Shown here: positions 42,473 to 53,050 of the stretch, piece by piece
Layout: each line of letters begins with the position of its first letter
Position numbering within the stretch: position 1 is the first letter of the stretch
NCBI GenBank assembly: GCA_934045075.1
Contig: OW203734.1
Span: 17,403,680-17,467,679, forward strand
Direction of reading: 5' to 3'
DNA from: Yponomeuta sedellus
Lineage: Eukaryota > Arthropoda > Insecta > Lepidoptera > Yponomeutidae
DNA length: 64,000 nucleotides
Translations under genes and position numbers: made by a program
Notes under the pieces: generated by a model
Told to the model about the DNA's origin: nothing
Seen by the model: only the letters and a program-made list of their open reading frames with translations
Databases searched by the model: none

Positions 42473-43535
42473 AAAATATATTTTGTTCTCATTGGATATT
42501 GTGGTGTTAAAATATCTATAATGTTGATGAAGATTTTACTCTACAATACCAAATTCATTATAAAAAGTGATTCGCACGATTGCAACGTGGTACAAAAATC
42601 TGTGCTGCTAGCTGTTATAATGTACGAAGCTTTTATCGATGTTTGAATTATAATGTTTTTTTATAAATCCTCAAAAAGGTCCAGTATTCTATGAAAAAAA
42701 AAACAAAAAGTTTGTATTGTTGAGTTGATTGTTTGCATGTTTTGAGTCCTGTAATTTTATTTTTGTTATTTTTTTATGCCCTTTAGGGTATGAATACGAT
42801 AAAACTACAATGAAATGTTGAAGCCTTTTTATACTTTTTATTTTTGTTCATATCTATTGCTAGAAATTTTGAAGAATACAACCATAGAAAACACATATTT
42901 CTCGGGCAGTGGCTGAGTAGGGTCCCAGGCGGCCTGCTGCCCGGAGGGCGAATTCTGGCGAAATTCGCCTGACATTTTTGCTCCCGTCTTCTTTACCGTT
43001 GGCTGCGGAAACTCTTTCGGAATTTCCCGCTCGCAGTTTTGCTAAAAGAACGCTTTTTACGTTTGACCAGACTGCATAAGTTACAGGTGGTTTAGCTTTC
43101 TCTGTTTGTTTACCCCGACCTCACTTGGGTTTTTGTGTTTCGCTTCAAATTTTCGCCTGTCAGTCGGAAAGCCACCCTTCCCAAGCGCCGTGTTTGACAA
43201 AGGAAATGCCGAATTAGAGCGCGCACATTTTCGTTACATCACGTAGCGTGTAGCGTTAAAACGTTACATATAGCGGCGATATATCTGCCGACAGACTCGT
43301 TGGCAACGCTGCGTGGCATCGACAGGGCCGCTCGCGAAGTTATGGGATTATTCCCGTGTGCCCCACATTATTTCCAATTCGACTTGAGCTGCGAATTGAA
43401 TTAGAAACTTAATATGCACTTCGTATAACTTCGCAGACAAATATTATTTCTCTATTTAAATTACACTATTAAGTCAGGGCAACTTTTTATTTTTATTACA
43501 AAATAAGTCTATATGTATTAGGTTCCAATAACGGA
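42473..43535. other. Unassigned, GC-richer from 42900
   Basis: I see no reading frame or TE terminus that I trust. The 42900-43340 stretch is less AT-rich than the surroundings and may be unique host sequence. Confidence 0.25.
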
Positions 43536-43539
43536 AATA

Positions 43540-43602
43540 AACCCTCTCAGAGAGAGAAAGAGAAAAATAGAGAGAGAAAGAGAAAAATAGAGAGAGAGAG
43601 AG
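43540..43602. repeat. (GA)-rich tandem repeat, about 20-bp unit
   Basis: AGAGAGAGAAAGAGAAAAAT repeats about two and a half times. Confidence 0.85.
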
Positions 43603-43880
43603 TGCTGTGTGGTGTCGGCCTAGAGAAAAGCACTAACCCAAATTCTTCCCGCGGGTGTCGTAAAAGGCGACTAAAGGACACAAACCTACACACAAAGACT
43701 AAAGGGAGGTGGGCAGCAGCGCCCCCTGCAGTACAATTCCACCAAACTGCGATCGCCAACCCGCATGCCCAGCATTATGGGCATTACCCTCCAATGATGG
43801 CACAACCGTGCGCTATGGCGCTCATTAGGGGAGGGCTATGTCGAGCAGAGGACTAATTTAGCCTGAAGAAGAAGAAGAAG
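43602..43880 (+). mobile_element. SINE-E, longest copy
   Basis: It starts GTGCTGTGTGGTGTCGGCCT, continues through CCCGCGGGTGTCGTAAAAGG and CAGCGCCCCCTGCAGTACAA to the RTE-type 3' end GGGGAGGGCTATGTCGAGCA, and ends in (GAA)n and (GA)n runs. It is the only copy here with the 5' head. Confidence 0.75.
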
Positions 43881-44605
43881 AGAGAGAGAGAGGGAGGAGA
43901 GAGAGAGAGAGGAAAGAGAAAGTATGGGCTCAATCAACGACGCGTGCCCAACCGCGACATGGCCATAACAGAGGAAACATTCCCTTAGTTACACGTTTCG
44001 CATGAAGATTCGATACGTGTCACAGATCGCATTAGATTAAACATTAGGACTTGCTATTTTACGTAAACTCACACGTAAGTTCACGTGTTCATTTGATGCT
44101 CATGGGAACACCCCAGGGCCGCTAGTAAAGTTATGCCTTCAGAGGCATATCTCGACTGGAACTAGTATGAATGGTTGAGTACGGTGGGTGTTGTTTTGGC
44201 ACAATTTCGCCGAGGATTTATTGTCTCTACATCAAATGCACTCATAAACGGAGTGCGGGCTCTGCCGCGTGATGCATGACTCTGGCCGGTGCAGTCACGT
44301 TTTTGCGCCATCAGGCAAGGGGTACTGGCGTTTAGGGAAATGAACTATTTGCATCGCGATCGTCTCCTATATTACGTGAACTAAATCCTAAACGATTCCA
44401 ACCGTCTGTCTAATTCCATGCTAATTAATTTTGCAAACGTCTGGCATGCGATAGGATTTGATGCGCGTTGCTGAATAACAAAAAAAAAAAGATGAACCTA
44501 CACAAATATAATACATTATTTTGGTACCAACCTAACAAGAATCTCCAAGTGCAATCAATAATTTGTTCTTTAAAGATTCGAATCTAGATTATAAGAGTTA
44601 AAAGA
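43881..44605. other. Unassigned spacer after a (GA)n run
   Basis: The purine-rich run continues to about 43923. Beyond it I find no gene or element. Confidence 0.3.
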
Positions 44606-44606
44606 T

Positions 44607-44873
44607 TCATTTCCCACTCGAATGTCAGTTTTTTGGGAGAACCGACCAGTTAACTGCCACGAAAACTCACTTGGCAGTTAGACCTATGTCAAAGAATGAA
44701 TGAAGGAACGAGCGTTCATTTATTCATTCATTCTCTGACACAGGGCTAGCTGTTCATTCATCAACATTCATTCACGCATAAGATACAGGCTCATTCCCAC
44801 TCGAATGTCAGTTTTTCGGGAAAGCCGACCACTTAACTGCCACGTAAACTCGATTGACAGTTAGCCCCATGTC
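44607..44873. repeat. Direct repeat of about 85 bp, 184 bp apart
   Basis: Both units share CCCACTCGAATGTCAGTTTT, GAC.A.TTAACTGCCACG and GACAGTTAG.CC.ATGTC. The interval is rich in ATTCATTC words. Confidence 0.75.
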
Positions 44874-45054
44874 CGACCATTATGGTGTAATCCGAGTGAG
44901 CATCGGGCCACAAACAGGCGCAATTACCAGTCGTAACTCATCGCATGCCTACCCATCACGGGTCCAGTCATCGGGCAACACATGTCACACGCAGTCTCCA
45001 TTATCGCGCGAGGTTCGCTACAGAAGGATACATCAGTATTTTAAGAGGACTGGC

Positions 45055-45185
45055 ACGAGCACCCGGCGTGTGTGCATGTGACGACTAATGTTGGTGAAGT
45101 GATATTTTGCCAGGATCGTGGCAAGTGGCAGATTCTCGACTCTACCTGCCCCTCCTGCGGCATACAGGCGTGAGTTTATGTTATG
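45055..45185 (+). pseudogene. LINE-T 3' scrap
   Basis: GTGTGTGCATGTGACGACTA, AGGATCGTGGCAAGTGGCAG, CATACAGGCGTGAGTTTATG. This is the end of the family with deletions and no intact frame. Confidence 0.55.
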
Positions 45186-45486
45186 TTTTAGCTTTGGAGT
45201 ACTTAAAATGTTTAATTCTCATTTACGAGACCATTGTAAAAGATAAATATACGTTGTAATTTTTTTCTTTACGACTAATGTTTGAGCGATGGCGTCACAT
45301 CGTGCAACTAACGCCTTATAATAAATTAATGATGAAGCATTTATCAACATTTTGTTCATCTTGTAAAATAATGTTTCAAAAAGTCTACGTCCTCGTCCTA
45401 CGTTTTCGAAAAGTCTACGTCTTTAATAGAAAAAGCTTAGTTTTAATAAAAAAATATCTAACATATTTATTTGAAAATATAGTTTA

Positions 45487-45650
45487 TTAAAAACCTATTT
45501 AGAGGCTAAAAATTCCACCCATGCCAGGATTCGAACCCGCGACCTCTGACTATCCGTGCCAGCGCTCTTCCAACTGAGCTAATAGGCGACTCAACGGCAT
45601 AAGTGAAATTTCGAACCTCTTTACAATACTCTCTGTATTAGGTTACATAT
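45487..45650 (-). mobile_element. SINE-B, half unit
   Basis: The tRNA-like head in reverse (GGATTCGAACCCGCGACCTC) plus about 70 bp of body. The 3' end is at AAAACCTATTT. Confidence 0.75.
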
Positions 45651-46604
45651 TTTTTTTAAACCTTTTTAAATATAGAATAAATATTGTTATGGTTTTACTT
45701 TTTAATTTTATCTGACTTTTGAAGTCTTCGACAGTATACAAACAATGTAATTTCATCTAAGTTTGACGCAATTTCCCCGTTGTGTCACAGAGAAAGGTAT
45801 TTCGTATCTTCGAAATGGATTACTTCGGGCTTGAACTTCGAATACTCGTTTTATTCGCCTGTTTTACTATTCGAATATTTTAGTATATTTTTTTTCGAAC
45901 AGTGAATAAGTTTGCGCTTACAAATTATTTTCCACGCTGCTAACTGAATCAGGGAACAAAACTAAAGAGCTGCCAATAAACTGGCCAATTACTTATTTTT
46001 TGTCCCTTACCGTCCTCATCCAGCCGCTTGTGTCAATTAGTATAAGAACTCCTTCGTGTCTGAAGTTAATACATTCGTGGCATCCACTTGAAAAACTATT
46101 TTATTCCATTGGTTATCGGTTCTTGAGTGCCCTCTGTCATTTTAATTTAGAAGTAATCATCACAGTATCTACTACATTCTTATTATTGAGTTAACCTTTT
46201 GAAAGAAAATATTTTGTGCAAATAGAGAAGCCCCGTTATTTATTAGCTCTATTTCTAGACCGCAGCGTCATTCCGAAAGAGGTGTTATGCATATTCATGA
46301 ACGTGAGATAATGTATCTGCCCGTAACAGGGGAGAATATATATTTGCAGGTTCGGCTTGGTCTCATCGACAAAAGATTACCAACAGTAACTGAGTCAGCT
46401 TGCAACACTGTACTAGATAAATAATTTCAAGTATTCCAGTACTCTACTTAAATGACAATGACGTCTGGAATTAATCTTAGTAGAATGTATGAGTTCTATA
46501 TTTTATAATAATTATGTAAACTCTCTTAAAACTCTGACAAACTTTGAAAAGACTGAGTTTGGAGTTTATTTGTTCGTTTTTTCTCCAAAATTATCTAGAT
46601 TTTG
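45651..46604. other. Unassigned spacer
   Basis: Short frames only. I see no TE termini. Confidence 0.25.
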
Positions 46605-46690
46605 AAATGGACACCTAGTTTGACTTGTAACGTTCATTAAGCCGCAGTTGCGCTACTTTAAATAAAACCTTTTCATTTCATTACTCTAAT
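46605..46690 (+). mobile_element. LINE 3' tail (GACACCTAG type)
   Basis: GAAATGGACACCTAGTTTGA and GCGCTACTTTAAATAAAACC. The sibling is on the minus strand at 36840. Confidence 0.6.
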
Positions 46691-46727
46691 ACTCGTTTTC
46701 ACCAAGTAAGAGGTGTGCAATAAAGTT

Positions 46728-46965
46728 TTTTTTTTATGCCGCCTCGATTGTGTCCCACTGCTGGGCAAAGGCCTCCCCTTTCGGTTTCCACTCCTCCCTG
46801 TTCATGGCCACCTTCTGCCAGCCCGGCAGAAAGGTCGTGAGGTCGTCCCACCATCTCCGCTTGGTTCGGCCACGTTTGCGATATCCGTCGCGCAGTCAGT
46901 GACAATTTGTGCCCACCTCTTAGGGCCCATACGGCTTAGGTGGCCAGCCCGCAATTAAGTATTCT
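46728..46965 (-). pseudogene. LINE C-terminal fragment (QQWD type)
   Basis: Minus-strand translation gives a basic RKRGRTKRRWWDDLTTFLPG block, then NREEWKPKGEAFAQQWDTIE near the stop. The WWDDL..W..A..R..W...EAFAQQW pattern closes many insect LINE proteins. The frame shifts near 46880 and nothing of the RT survives, so this is a dead 3' end without its tail. The forward frame at 46713-46958 is a shadow. Confidence 0.55.
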
Positions 46966-47407
46966 TCTCTCTAAGTATCTTGCCTGGTAAACGAACAGCT
47001 TAGGAGATATTAAAGTTCAAAATCACTTGTTGTTTTGCAAAAACGCATCTAGTCATCTAGAAGATTCCTTCCCAAGGAACCTTTTCTTATAAAACTAATA
47101 TGACATTTTAACCCGCTCTTATGTATTCAGAAAATCGGAATCTCGAACAAGTAGTGCTGGATTATATAAATGATCCATGCCATCATAACATCAGTTCAGT
47201 GTCCATTGCGCGTTAACATTTCATTTAATAATAATTTAATTTAATAAGATAAATATATTGATTTCCCAGCGAACGTATTTGCTTTGGTGTGCATTATGCG
47301 TGACTTTGAAGGGCACTACCACGTGAATTTTGCCCTTTCCTATCTTGTATTAGTCTGAATTGTTTTTCTTTTCCGTATTTGTAACGTTAAGTGGTATGCC
47401 AATTGAT

Positions 47408-47617
47408 AATAGATAGAGAGCACTTTATTGTACATAAAAATTGAAATTACACATTTCTTAAACTAAGAGTACAGACGGCGGCCTTATCACTAAAAGTGGT
47501 CTCTTCCAGACGACCTTTGGTTGGACTGAACTAATAAATTAGTTGTATCTTATGTTCTGTAACTGCTGTTTCTGTAATTCTTTTTCCAGTGTAAAATAAA
47601 GAATATTTTTATCTTAT
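47408..47617. mobile_element. LINE-W 3' ends, inverted pair
   Basis: The minus part (47408-47540) has GGCGGCCTTATCAC and the reverse tail. The plus part (47541-47617) has CTGTTTCTGTAATTC..AAATAAAGAATATTTTTATC. The two abut without a spacer, 3' ends outward. Confidence 0.65.
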
Positions 47618-47814
47618 GCCACTTAATTTTTGTGATGTGCTAGTTTGTTCGAATAAATGTTTTCTTCTTCTTTGTCTTAACATAACCACTATATGGTCTC
47701 GTCCAAATTAACCTACTACGAGTATGAACTGTCAAATACATAAATATTTTGATTTGAGTCAAAATGGATAACCCTATATAGTGGACTGTTACAGAAAACA
47801 ATTCATGGTTTTAT

Positions 47815-47945
47815 TCTTTTTAATGCACTAACCCGTGCTAAGGACAATTCTAAAACCCTATTTAGAGGCTAAAAATTCCACCCATGCCGTGATTCGAATC
47901 CTGGCATGGGTGGAACTTTTAGCCTCTAAATATGTTTTTAAAATT
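47815..47945. mobile_element. SINE-B inverted dimer fused at the B box
   Basis: Arms 47861-47888 and 47903-47930 (one mismatch) flank GATTCGAATC, which is the palindromic core of the tRNA B box. The left copy is minus with a long tail, the right copy plus with a short tail. Confidence 0.85.
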
Positions 47946-48991
47946 CATGGTTTACATAGGCTGCTACTTATGTATGCGGAATCTGGGGTTCCAATAATGT
48001 TAAACGCAATGTCTGACCTGCATGGTCAAATTCGTTCTTTTTTTAAATACTGGCCGCTAATATTTTCTCTTATATATTTTAGTGTTTTGTTTTTGTTGGG
48101 TTTAAAATGTCATATTGCTGAAAAAATGGAACTCACTCGTGAAAATATTCGTGCTATGATTTATTATGATTTTCGACGTGGTTTAACGCAACAACAGTGC
48201 GTAGATCAATTAACTTCGACTTTTGGTGGTGAAGCTCCATCAAAAACGACTGTGTATCACTGGTTTAGTGAGTTTAATCGCGGGCGCAGTAAGCTCACGG
48301 ACGAAGTTAAAGAAGGTCGCCCGAAATCGGTGGTTGTGCCACAAAATATTGAAGCTGTGCGAAAACTAATAATGCAAGACCGCCATGTTACGTATCGCGA
48401 GATAGAGGCTATTCTGGGCATAATTATGTATGATGAGCATTCATAGGATATTACATGAACATTTGTTAAATAATTTGTTCGCGTTGGATCCCGCACAACT
48501 TAACTCAGGATCAAAAAGATGCTCGCATCGAATGGTGCAAGAAAACCTTAAAAAAATTCAACGGAGGCGACTCAAAATCTGTTTATAATATCTACACAGG
48601 TGACGAATCCTGGATCTACGCGTACGATCCCGAAACTAAACAACAATCAACAGTTTGGGTGTTTCAAAATGAGCCGAACCCTACGAAAGTGGCTTGTGCA
48701 AAAAGCACTGTAAAGCAAATGGTGGCCTGCTTTTTTGGTATTAATGGCCATGTGGCTACAATACCACTGGAGAATCGCAGAACGGTTAATTCGGAGTGGT
48801 ACACGACCATTTGTTTGCCGGAAGTATTTGAAGAAATACGCCAAACAACCAGCGACGCTGAATCATACTTCACCATGACAATGCCAGCTGACATACATCT
48901 CAGGAAACAACTACATTTTTGGATGGTCAAAAAATAGAATTGATGGGTCATCACCATACAGCTCTGACTTGGCTCCCAATAATTTCTATTT

Positions 48992-50626
48992 CTTCAGTTT
49001 GGGTTTCGTCACTCACACTCTACAGTCCAACAACTTGCCAGAGTAGTGGAACATGTATCTCATAAAATGAACCAGGGTGAGTCATCCGGTATGTTCCTAT
49101 TAGACATCGAGAAAGCCTTTGACACCGTGTGGCACAAAGGTCTTATTTATAAACTGTTAGCTAACAATGTCCCATTTATGCTCATAAAAATTATTATCTC
49201 TTACCTCTCCGATCGTAGTTTTCAAGTACATTTAGGTACAATACATTCCTCAGCACGCCCTGTTCCTGCAGGTGTCCCACAAATATCCGTCCTTGGGCCG
49301 TTCCTCTTCTTAATTTATTTAAATGATATCCCAGTGCAACCCAGAACTCACCTAGCATGCTTTGCTGATGATACTGCGTGCTATACCTCTTCAAATGACT
49401 TCGATCTAGTTATTGACCGACTACAGTTAGCCTTCAATGTCCTAACGGAATTCTTCCGCAAGTGGAAACTGAAGCTCAACGACACAAAAACTGAAGCGAT
49501 CTTCTTTACGCGCAAGAGATCTGGTCCTTTACGTACCCTAAAGATAGGTAATCACTCTGTTCCTTGGAACAAATCGGTTAAGTACCTGGGGTTGATCCTG
49601 GATCAAAAATTGAACTGGAACGACCATACCACGCACACTAAAATCAAAGCCACGAAAGCATTTGGTGCAGTCAGCAGACTCTTAAATAGGCGGTCTAAAT
49701 TGAGTGCCCATACTAAAATGGCCATTTATACCACCCTAATCCGACCTTGTATTACTTATGGAAGTCCTGTATGGAGCAATACTAGCAAAACGAACTATAA
49801 CAAGCTACAAGTTATTCAAAATCGAGCCCTCAAAATATCCTTTAATACACCTTTCCGCACAAACCTCACTAAATTGCATGATAAAATTAATTTTCCGAGA
49901 ATTTTCGACTTTGTTATGAAACTTACCAAAAAATTTTACCTGTTAACTAATCCCGCTCACAACAACCAGTTAATCGCAAATATAGGTGCAACGCGACCAT
50001 ATGATTGCAAGAATCGATATAATTACGTGACAAGATTGCCACATCACTACGTGCTGGGTACCAGTTTGACTCCGCATAATGGATAGCACCAGGTTTCGTG
50101 ACCCCTAATCTGTATATAATTACATACTAACCGGGGACCTGATTCTCTGGTGAACCGTCTGCATATCGGCCGATTGGGCTTAATTGTATTTTACCCTCAA
50201 ATACCAAATCATTATTCTACACACTAAATATGTTTGACTTAATTATCAGATCTTATGCTGTAATTAGCCTGGTGTATCTTTATGGTACCTAATTGTTTGA
50301 ATGTTATTGTGTCCTGTGATTATAAATGTGCCAGTTGATTTTGTTTGTAACGTCCCTGCGTGTTCAGTCCTGTACGTGAGTAATTACGTTACTAAATGTA
50401 TACTACCTTAACAAAGTATACATACTTTTACCTTTATATAAGTACTTGCGACAGATGAAACATGTTTGTTATTTGATTTTATGTTAAAAGTTTTAAAAGG
50501 CATTAGTTTTTTGCCTGAAAACGAAATCTAAGATAAGATACCTCTTCCTAGAATTAAGTAACGCTGGGTTGTAGTGATTAATTATTTATGTTAATAAAGC
50601 AGTTTAAAAATCAAATCAATCAAATC
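48992..50626 (+). mobile_element. Jockey-like LINE, 5'-truncated, inside mariner
   Basis: AATAATTTCTATTT (14 bp) flanks it at 48978-48991 and 50627-50640, an exact target-site duplication. The 3' end is a short CAAATCAAT-type simple tail. The 5' cut lies within the reverse transcriptase. Confidence 0.9.
48995..50086 (+). pseudogene. Jockey-like reverse transcriptase, C-terminal two-thirds
   Basis: An open frame of 363 codons from the truncation edge (QFGFRHSHSTVQQLARVVEH) to TAG at 50084. It includes the RT boxes LDIEKAFDTVWHKGLIYKL, GVPQISVLGPFLFLIYLNDI and ACFADDTACY (catalytic ADD intact), then KYLGLILDQKLNW and a C-terminal region ending LGTSLTPHNG. The usual Gly in GVPQGS is Ile here. 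The endonuclease, ORF1 and N-terminal RT are missing. The ATG/GTG near 49046 is internal. No internal stops, so the insertion is younger than the heavily mutated mariner around it. Jockey is my best clade guess from the motif set. Untranslated sequence to 50626 is the element's 3' UTR. Confidence 0.85.
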
Positions 50627-50891
50627 AATAATTTCTATTTATTCCCAAATGTAAAGAATCAATTACGTGGTCAACGATTTTCGACCCGTGAAGATGCCGT
50701 AGATGCGTTCAAACAGCACGTTTTGGAGATACCTCAATCAGAGTGGAAAAAGTGTTTTACAAATTGGTTTCATCGAATGCAAAAGTGCATCGATCATAGT
50801 GGAGAATACTTTGAAAAACAATAAAAGCATATTTAGCCATGTACATTTGATTATTTTTTCTATTCCGCATACATAAGTAGCAGCCCTCGTA

Positions 50892-51344
50892 TTACGAAAA
50901 TTCGTTGCACATAGCGAAGATTAACCGACTGATTAATCATCAGGAAGAGTCTACTGAGCAATGTACATCGAATGGTCCCAATAAACTGCAAATGGTAGTT
51001 TTAACACAGTAATTTAATACAGTGGTATTATAAGTACCAATCCAGACACACACACACAGTAATAAGGGTGTCGGGCTGCATGTGACACGTGTTTCTCAGT
51101 GGCTGAGCCCATGGTCGCTGGACGAGTGGGCGTGCTGTTAGTTGCGTTTGTCAATTATGTGTATTAGTAACTCGATGCTACAAATGAGATTGTATTACAC
51201 TGTTCCTTGTTAGTCCATTCTTGTTGAATGCGATTAACTTGATAAATAGGAAAATGCAACATACGACATTGTAATGATATTGCCATTAATATAGTCCGTA
51301 TTAGTTGACATATCGGTAGGTAAACAAACAATTTCATTCGGTAT
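50892..51344. other. Unassigned spacer
   Basis: A short CA run near 51046 (ACACACACAC) and no other feature. Confidence 0.3.
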
Positions 51345-51349
51345 CACCC

Positions 51350-51650
51350 CAATGGGGGACACCTACTGCTGGGGCACAGGGCTCTTTCTGCGACGCAGGA
51401 AAGGCCAAGTCCGGGTCAATTCAATTCAATTTATTTCAACGTAAAGGTTTGCTGAATGTCAGTAAAATGGACGCCGTTGTCTTCGGGCCGAATTGTAGTG
51501 GAGAAAATGCAGTGGATAAAAAACTGTTGAAAAATCTCCAATCTGAAATCTTTTCTCAAGTCATCTTGGTGGGGATTGTGAGACAGGGGCGGGCCTTACT
51601 GTCAGAAGTTATCGAGCAGCCCATAAGGCCTGTGACATGGCTTAACTATT
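51350..51650 (-). mobile_element. SINE-D, 3' part, split by about 150-bp insertion
   Basis: GCTGGGGCACAGGGCTCTTT..GCCAAGTCCGGG at 51370-51417 and TTGTGAGACAGGGGCGGGCC..GACATGGCTTAAC at 51575-51648 are consecutive in other copies. The segment between begins with TCAATTCAATTCAATTT and is unidentified. Confidence 0.65.
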
Positions 51651-51956
51651 TTATTGAGTGTTGGTAAAGGCAATGGGATCGAGTATTTGTTGAAGGGACC
51701 CATTAAAAGCTCTTTGATAATAATAGAGATTACTTTAAATATGACCGATCTAACATAAGTAATGTTAATAATAATCTATACACTGCAATAAAATAAACTC
51801 TATCTTATTAAAAACATATCGACTGAAAAAAATTTGCACCGCTGTAAATTAATAAACTGTTTTAAAATAGAGGGTTTTCACTGTAAGATAACGCTTTAAC
51901 TTGGTAAAAAATGTGGTAGTTGAGGTGTGAAAAGAACATTATTACTGATAACCAAA

Positions 51957-52130
51957 TATGATAAGCCAAGTCAAAGGCCTTAGGGCGCTTGAAAATTTCT
52001 GACAGTAATACCAGCCAGTAGTATTGCAAGCCTCCACCAATCCGGATGTAGCCCCCGTGGTGGAGTATGGCCTGTACTTTCCTCAGGGAAGAGACCCGTG
52101 TCACTCGGTAGGGGCATAATGGGTTAATGC
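51957..52130 (+). mobile_element. SINE-D, 3' part
   Basis: ATAAGCCAAGTCAAAGGCCT, CCTCCACCAATCCGGATGTA and AGAGACCCGTGTCACTCGGT in family order. Confidence 0.7.
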
Positions 52131-52294
52131 TGAATGTATTAAATTATGCTTAAAAAGACTGGCTCAATATTAAGCTCTAGTCTTTTTCGTCACCACACAA
52201 AAAAAAAAAAAAAATCCCCAATCCTTTCGGTGGCATTATAAAGCTACAGTTACACGTCAGAACTTTTCTAATAAATTGTTTCGCCTCTTTTCAG

Positions 52295-52373
52295 GTAAGT
52301 CGAGTTGTCGCCAAAACTTATGGCCGAAGTTCACCGTTGCGTGTGCCCGCGAAACGAGACGTGAAATCGGGAG
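52295..52373 (+). other. Candidate recursive splice site / 79-nt RS-exon
   Basis: TTCTAATAA (branch-point-like), then TTGTTTCGCCTCTTTTCAG, then GTAAGT at 52295: a complete 3' splice site abutting a complete 5' splice site. A second donor, GAG|GTAAGT, follows at 52374. The 79-nt interval is open in two frames but I do not recognise a peptide. This matches the architecture of recursive splice points with a following RS-exon. A normal cassette exon is the alternative. Confidence 0.45.
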
Positions 52374-52811
52374 GTAAGTCCGACTTCAAAAGCTGAATTT
52401 ACGACGTTCTGGGGGGCGAGTCCCTAAAATACATAGTATTTTTTTTAATTTCCTTATTTACGTTTACCTAATATAGGTGCAGATTAAGTGGATTGGGACC
52501 TCCTAAAACTATAACTGGTTTGTCTCGATGTCCGTGTTGTTCAATAAAGTCATATTAGTCCGGTAATGGTCGTGTTATTCCCACACAATCGGTAGTCTAG
52601 TTACCAATCGCAGTGCAATGGTATAACCCGTGCTACTTAACTCGGCGCCTCGCGCGATTCGCTCTTCTTCGTGAGAGATGCCTATTTAATTTGCGCGGGT
52701 ACTGCTATTGCTGTGTACACTACCAAATTGAGGCAAATAACAACCGTTGTCGTGCTTATATCATTCTATTGAAAAACTATGTAGGTATTAGAGCTAATAA
52801 AACTATCTAGG

Positions 52812-52846
52812 GATCCACCACCCGATTTACCTCCGGGTGGTGGATC
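52812..52846. repeat. Perfect 13-bp hairpin
   Basis: GATCCACCACCCG and CGGGTGGTGGATC around a 9-bp loop. It has no T-run and no context that would make it a terminator. Confidence 0.85.
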
Positions 52847-53050
52847 TCTCTGGTGAATTGAATAAACTGTATAGTAGGACTAACACTGAGCTAGGAGCAC
52901 CATGTCAAAAGTCGCGACTTTTCCAGTACATTAATTGTCCAATTCTGACATTTTATCACCACAAAACGCCTGACTCGTGCCCAGGTGGGTTCTCCGAAAC
53001 ATTGTTGCGGGTTGCAACGACGCAGAATGAATCTACGTTTTCGTTTACCA

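Larger units (their letters stand above)
48127..50824 (+). pseudogene. mariner transposase, frameshifted and interrupted
   Basis: The start is ATG at 48127 (MELTRENIRAMIYYDFRRGL). The upstream-extended frame from 47835 runs through a SINE and the TIR and is not real. A helix-turn-helix N-terminus (TQQQCVDQL, PSKTTVYHWFSEF) is intact to about 48420, where the frame breaks. The catalytic part follows in other frames: first Asp in TGDESWIYAY (about 48600), second in the LHHDNA segment (about 48875, with a stop just after), third in SDLAPNNF (about 48970). This is the mariner D,D34D arrangement. A LINE then interrupts the gene, and the C-terminus resumes at 50627 (LRGQRFSTREDAVDAF, HRMQKCIDHSGEYFEKQ, TAA 50822). 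At least two frameshifts, a nonsense codon and the LINE make it inactive. Confidence 0.85.
47957..50891 (+). mobile_element. mariner transposon split by a LINE
   Basis: GGCTGCTACTTATGTATGCG at 47959 mirrors CGCATACATAAGTAGCAGCC at the right end, which continues CTCG and then TA (50890-50891). The left end lacks the outermost CGAG and is preceded by TA. Without the LINE the element is about 1.28 kb, the normal mariner size. Confidence 0.85.

Noticed and set aside
47835..48126. N-terminal extension of the mariner ORF upstream of 48127
   Set aside because: It runs through a SINE-B remnant and the mariner terminal repeat. The conserved transposase begins at the ATG at 48127.
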